From: Armatimonadota bacterium
Lineage (GTDB): Bacteria > Sysuimicrobiota > Sysuimicrobiia > Sysuimicrobiales > Humicultoraceae
Assembly (NCBI GenBank): GCA_016198805.1
Contig: JACQHU010000071.1
Location: forward strand, 1 to 7,981
Length of the DNA stretch: 7,981 nucleotides
Direction of reading: 5' to 3'
How positions within the stretch are numbered: the stretch's first letter is position 1; every line of letters begins with the position of its first letter. Of this stretch, positions 5,076-7,981 are shown piece by piece. Below the pieces are notes generated by a model, which saw nothing but the letters and a program-made list of their open reading frames with translations, was not told the origin of the DNA and ran no database searches. A program made the translations under genes and the position numbers.

Positions 5076-7523
5076 CTAGCTCACCGGCGGCTCGGTCGGG
5101 CGCCGCTCGGGCTGGATCGGAACCGGTGGAATCGGCGGGACAAACGGCGGCGCCTGCGCGGCGAGCGGTGCCGGCGGCGTCACCTCCTGCTCCCGGCGAG
5201 GCACCAAGGCCTCGCTGAGGACTTCGTCCATGTGCGAGACGAGCGCCAGCCGGATCTGTTTGCGGACGTTGGCCGGGATCTCCTGGAGGTCCTTCTCGTT
5301 CTCACCGGGGAGTATCACCGTCCGGAGCCCGGCCCGATGGGCGGCGAGCACCTTCTCCTTGAGGCCGCCGATCGGGAGTACCCGGCCCCGCAGCGTGATC
5401 TCACCCGTCATGGCCACATCGCGGCGTACCGGGCGTCCGGTCACGGCGGACGCCAGCGCCGTGGCCATGGTGATCCCTGCCGACGGGCCGTCCTTCGGGA
5501 CCGCCCCGGCCGGCACGTGGATGTGCACGTCGGTCTTCTGGTAGAACTCCTCGTCCACCCCGAAGCGCCGCGCGCGCGACCGGACATAGGACATCGCCGC
5601 CTGCGCGGACTCCTTCATGACATCGCCGAGTTGCCCGGTCAGCACCAGCTTGCCCTCGCCGCGCATCAACGTGGCTTCGACCGCGATGATATCGCCGCCC
5701 ATCTCCGTGTACACCAGGCCGGTGGAGACGCCGATCTCGTCCTCCTTCTCCGCCGAGCCGAAGCGGAACTTCGGGGGCCCCAGGTACCTGTGCAGGTTGG
5801 CGCGGGTGATCCGATCCCCGGTCGACACCCCGCGCGCGACGGCGGTGGCCACCTTGCGGCAGATGCTGCCGATCTCCCGCTCGAGGTTACGCACGCCCGC
5901 CTCGCGCGTGTACTCCCGGGCGATCAACCGGAGCGCCTCAGTGGTGAAGGTCACCTGCTCCGTCTTCAGGCCGTTCGCCTTCAACTGTTTCGGAATCAGG
6001 AACTGCTCGGCGATCTTGACCTTCTCTTCCTCGATGTAGCCCGGGAAGCGGATGACCTCCATGCGGTCGCGAAGCGCCGGTGGAATCGTCTCCAGGATGT
6101 TGGCCGTGGTGATGAACATGACCTCGCTGAGGTCCAGGGCCAGCTCCAGGTAGTGATCGCTGAACGCGTGATTCTGCTCGGGGTCCAGCGCTTCCAGCAA
6201 TGCCGCTGACGGATCGCCGCGGAAGTCCATGCCCAGCTTGTCGATTTCGTCCAGCATGAAGACGGGGTTGCGGCTGCCCGCGGTCTTCATCCCCTGCACG
6301 ATGCGGCCCGGCAGGGCGCCGACATACGTGCGCCGATGCCCGCGGATCTCCGCCTCGTCGCGGACGCCGCCCAACGACACGCGCACGAACTTCCGGCCCA
6401 GGGCGCGCGCGATCGACTTGCCGACCGAGGTCTTCCCCACGCCCGGCGGGCCCACAAAGCACAGGATCGGCCCGCGCGACTCCGGCGAGAGTTTGCGGAC
6501 GGCCAGGTACTCGATCACCCGATCCTTGGCCTTCTCCAGGCCGTAGTGATCTTCATCGAGGATCTTCCGTGCCTCGTCGATGCCCAGCCGATCCTCGGTG
6601 CGGACGCTCCACGGCACGGCCAGGATCCAGTCGAGGTAGGTGCGCACCACCACAGCCTCGGCGACCATCGGCGGCATCTTCTCGAGCCGGGCCAGCTCCT
6701 CCAGCGCCTTGTTCTTGACGTGCTCGGGCAGGTTGGCCGCTTCGATCTTCTTCCGGTACTCGGCCACCTCTGCCTGCCGCTCGTCGGTTTCTCCCAGCTC
6801 CTGCTGGATCGCCTTCATCTGTTCCTTGAGGAAGTACTCGCGCTGGGACTTCTCCATCTGCTTGCGCACGCGGCTCTGGATCTTGCGCTCGAGTTCGAGC
6901 ACGTTGATTTCCCGCGTGAGGATGGCAGACAGACGCTCCAGACGTGTCTTGGGGTCGGCCTCGAGCAGCTCCTGGCGCTCCTCGAGCTTCAACGAGATGT
7001 GCTGTGCCACCAGGTCGGCCAGGCGCCCGGGCTCTTCGACCTGGCCCGCCGCGATCAGCTGGTCCGGAGGAACCGACCGCGCGAATCGCGCGAACCGCTC
7101 AAACTGCGAGAGGACGCCCCGCATCAGGGCCTCGATCTCGACCGTCTTCTCCACCTGATCCGGGCGGAGGTCCACCAGGACCTCGAAGTGGGGGTCCTCC
7201 TTCGCGAACGACGACAGCCCGGCCCGCACCAGGCCCTCAACGATGACCTGCAGCACGCCATCCGGCTGCTTGCCGACCTGGAGAATCCGGCAGACGGTAC
7301 CCACCTCTCGGATGTCGCGAGGCTTGGGGTCCTCGATATCGTCATCTCGCTGGGCGGCCAGGACGATGAGCCGGTCGCCCTCCAGCGCGGCCTCTAGGGC
7401 CCGCAGGGACTTCTTCCGCCCGACGCCCAGGCCCTGGACCTGCGAGGGGAAGACGACCGTTCCCTTCAGCGGCAGCAGGGGCAGATGATCGGGGATATGT
7501 GTCGGGTGATCAGAAGTGCTCAC
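5076..7523 (-). CDS. lon: ATP-dependent Lon protease (LonA type)
   Basis: Cytoplasmic AAA+ serine protease that degrades misfolded and short-lived regulatory proteins. It has 815 residues, against 784 in E. coli. In order: N-terminal substrate-binding domain (about 13-205); coiled coil (about 205-260); AAA+ module with Walker A GPPGVGKT (358-365), Walker B VFMLDEID (421-428), a sensor-1 Asn near 475, an Arg finger near 487 and a sensor-2 Arg near 545; and the protease domain with catalytic S681 in PKDGPSAG and K722 in GGLKEK. All key residues are present and the LonA N-domain is complete. The last about 33 residues (783-815) contain 14 prolines, an unusual tail. The start is GTG 7523 with AAGGAGG (7535-7529) and a 5-nt spacer. 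It follows clpX on the same strand, a common protease cluster, with a 295-nt gap and its own candidate promoter. Confidence 0.97.
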   Translation of the reverse strand: MSTSDHPTHIPDHLPLLPLKGTVVFPSQVQGLGVGRKKSLRALEAALEGDRLIVLAAQRDDDIEDPKPRDIREVGTVCRILQVGKQPDGVLQVIVEGLVRAGLSSFAKEDPHFEVLVDLRPDQVEKTVEIEALMRGVLSQFERFARFARSVPPDQLIAAGQVEEPGRLADLVAQHISLKLEERQELLEADPKTRLERLSAILTREINVLELERKIQSRVRKQMEKSQREYFLKEQMKAIQQELGETDERQAEVAEYRKKIEAANLPEHVKNKALEELARLEKMPPMVAEAVVVRTYLDWILAVPWSVRTEDRLGIDEARKILDEDHYGLEKAKDRVIEYLAVRKLSPESRGPILCFVGPPGVGKTSVGKSIARALGRKFVRVSLGGVRDEAEIRGHRRTYVGALPGRIVQGMKTAGSRNPVFMLDEIDKLGMDFRGDPSAALLEALDPEQNHAFSDHYLELALDLSEVMFITTANILETIPPALRDRMEVIRFPGYIEEEKVKIAEQFLIPKQLKANGLKTEQVTFTTEALRLIAREYTREAGVRNLEREIGSICRKVATAVARGVSTGDRITRANLHRYLGPPKFRFGSAEKEDEIGVSTGLVYTEMGGDIIAVEATLMRGEGKLVLTGQLGDVMKESAQAAMSYVRSRARRFGVDEEFYQKTDVHIHVPAGAVPKDGPSAGITMATALASAVTGRPVRRDVAMTGEITLRGRVLPIGGLKEKVLAAHRAGLRTVILPGENEKDLQEIPANVRKQIRLALVSHMDEVLSEALVPRREQEVTPPAPLAAQAPPFVPPIPPVPIQPERRPTEPPVS

Positions 7524-7579
7524 TCCGGCCTCCTTGAAGGCACCTCATCGCCGCCTCCAGTCTACTCTGCCGGGGTGCA

Positions 7580-7642
7580 GGCCGGAAGGCGTCCGGCCCT
7601 CTCCCCCCTACGTCAATATGAACGCACCACCGGACCCCGGTG
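7580..7642 (-). other. Two hairpins in the lon 5' leader
   Basis: The first hairpin (7580-7598) has a 7-bp stem, GGCCGGA with TCCGGCC, and a 5-nt loop. The second (7628-7642) has a 6-bp stem, CACCGG with CCGGTG, and a 3-nt loop. Neither is followed by a T tract. If the promoter at 7717-7745 is used they lie in a leader of about 185 nt. Role unknown; GC-rich sequence forms such stems by chance. Confidence 0.4.
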
Positions 7643-7716
7643 TTCCCTATACCTGAGTGTGTGCCCCAAAGACGGAATCGCGAGAAGCGGGTGAGGCAAA
7701 TAATATTCGACTTTCA

Positions 7717-7745
7717 AGCATAGTCTTCCCGGGCCAGGTCGTCAA
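7717..7745 (-). promoter_or_regulatory. Candidate sigma-70 promoter for lon
   Basis: -35 TTGACG (7745-7740), an ideal 17-bp spacer and -10 TATGCT (7722-7717), placing the transcript start near 7710. It lies about 75 nt after the clpX stop. No CIRCE, CtsR or HAIR heat-shock operator was recognised around it. It overlaps an 11-bp sequence (7708-7718) also present upstream of the ferredoxin. Confidence 0.55.
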
Positions 7746-7749
7746 CGTG

Positions 7750-7775
7750 TCGGCGGCTGATCGGCCCGCCGCCGA
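7750..7775. other. Inverted repeat just upstream of the lon promoter
   Basis: TCGGCGGC (7750-7757) and GCCGCCGA (7768-7775) form a perfect 8-bp inverted repeat with a 10-nt centre. It ends 5 nt before the lon -35. It could be an operator or a transcript-end stem for clpX; there is no T tract after it on the minus strand. Confidence 0.35.
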
Positions 7776-7790
7776 GGCCTGAAGGGTCGC

Positions 7791-7811
7791 AAAGAACGGC
7801 CTGCCTGGCCG
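7791..7811 (-). terminator. Possible weak clpX terminator
   Basis: On the minus strand CGGCC (7811-7807) pairs with GGCCG (7801-7797) around AGGCA, followed by TTCTTT (7796-7791). The stem is short and the T tract is interrupted, so it is a weak candidate. It begins 8 nt after the clpX stop. Confidence 0.35.
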
Positions 7812-7818
7812 CAGTCCG

Positions 7819-7981
7819 TCAGGAGGCCGATTTCTCCCGGCCCTGCTTCTTGAGGTCCGCCACCGTGAGGAGGGCCGGGCCGGCACGCCGGAGGACGGCA
7901 TCCTCGGTGACGACGCAGCGGCGGATATCGGCGCGGGAGGGGACCTCGTACATGATGTCCAGCATGATTTCCTCGATGATC
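7819..7981 (-). CDS. clpX: ClpX, ATP-dependent protease ATPase subunit (C-terminal 53 residues)
   Basis: Only the last 53 codons and the TGA stop are in the window; the start lies beyond the right edge. The segment IIEEIMLDIMYEVPSRADI, followed by RRCVVTEDAVLRRAGPALL, matches the conserved C-terminal domain of ClpX, which in family members reads close to LEEIMLDIMYELPS and then VVITEDVV. ClpX is the AAA+ unfoldase that feeds proteins to ClpP. None of its Walker or zinc motifs are visible here. The tail ends in a charged stretch, KKQGREKSAS, as is common. It is upstream of lon on the same strand, as in many bacterial clpP-clpX-lon clusters, and this neighbour supports the call. Confidence 0.93.
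   Translation of the reverse strand, partial: IIEEIMLDIMYEVPSRADIRRCVVTEDAVLRRAGPALLTVADLKKQGREKSAS

Noticed and set aside
5232..7397. Plus-strand open frames opposite lon (325 and 353 codons)
   Set aside because: Shadows of lon with biased composition and no domain features.
7647..7901. Minus-strand 84-codon open frame across the clpX end
   Set aside because: It overlaps the clpX C-terminus in another frame and shows no domain; the clpX frame matches the family.

Overview
The window is GC-rich bacterial chromosome with ordinary, mostly conserved genes. It holds six protein genes on the minus strand and one on the plus strand. There are no rRNAs, tRNAs, CRISPR arrays, transposases or phage genes. 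A tRNA-sensing T-box leader controls valS, the ferredoxin resembles the Thermus/Azotobacter seven-iron type, and clpX is followed by lon. These point loosely to a Gram-positive-like or Terrabacteria lineage, such as high-GC Bacillota, Chloroflexota, Armatimonadota or a related uncultured phylum. The sequence does not fix the phylum.

Left part (1-3506, minus strand): a near-consensus sigma-70 promoter (TTGACA, 19 bp, TATAAT) starts a leader of about 270 nt. The leader has all the hallmarks of a valine T-box: a loop-E-type specifier region with a GUC codon, a T-box sequence with UGGU, and overlapping antiterminator and terminator hairpins. It controls valS, an 881-residue valyl-tRNA synthetase. 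After valS comes a gene cut off by the left edge, encoding a single-pass membrane protein with a Pro/Ala-rich linker and the start of a SPOR (peptidoglycan-binding) domain. It has no stop codon inside the window, so it is easy to miss.

Middle part (3532-5038): a GntR-family regulator with an FCD effector domain lies 34 nt upstream of a 74-residue two-helix membrane protein, and the two are probably one operon. Divergent from the regulator, across 130 nt, is a ferredoxin with the ligand pattern of one [3Fe-4S] and one [4Fe-4S] cluster and an unusually long loop between its two cysteine motifs. The divergent spacer carries a perfect 5-3-5 dyad, a plausible operator. A 14-bp perfect hairpin separates the convergent ferredoxin and lon genes.

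Right part (5076-7981, minus strand): a full-length Lon protease with a proline-rich C-terminal tail, preceded by its own candidate promoter and a leader with hairpins, then the last 53 codons of clpX. clpX-lon is a classic protein quality-control neighbourhood.

I found no clear new biological system. The points most worth a second look are the regulator-ferredoxin-membrane protein module, the ferredoxin insertion, the regulator's incomplete FCD metal site, and an 11-bp sequence shared between the ferredoxin and lon upstream regions.
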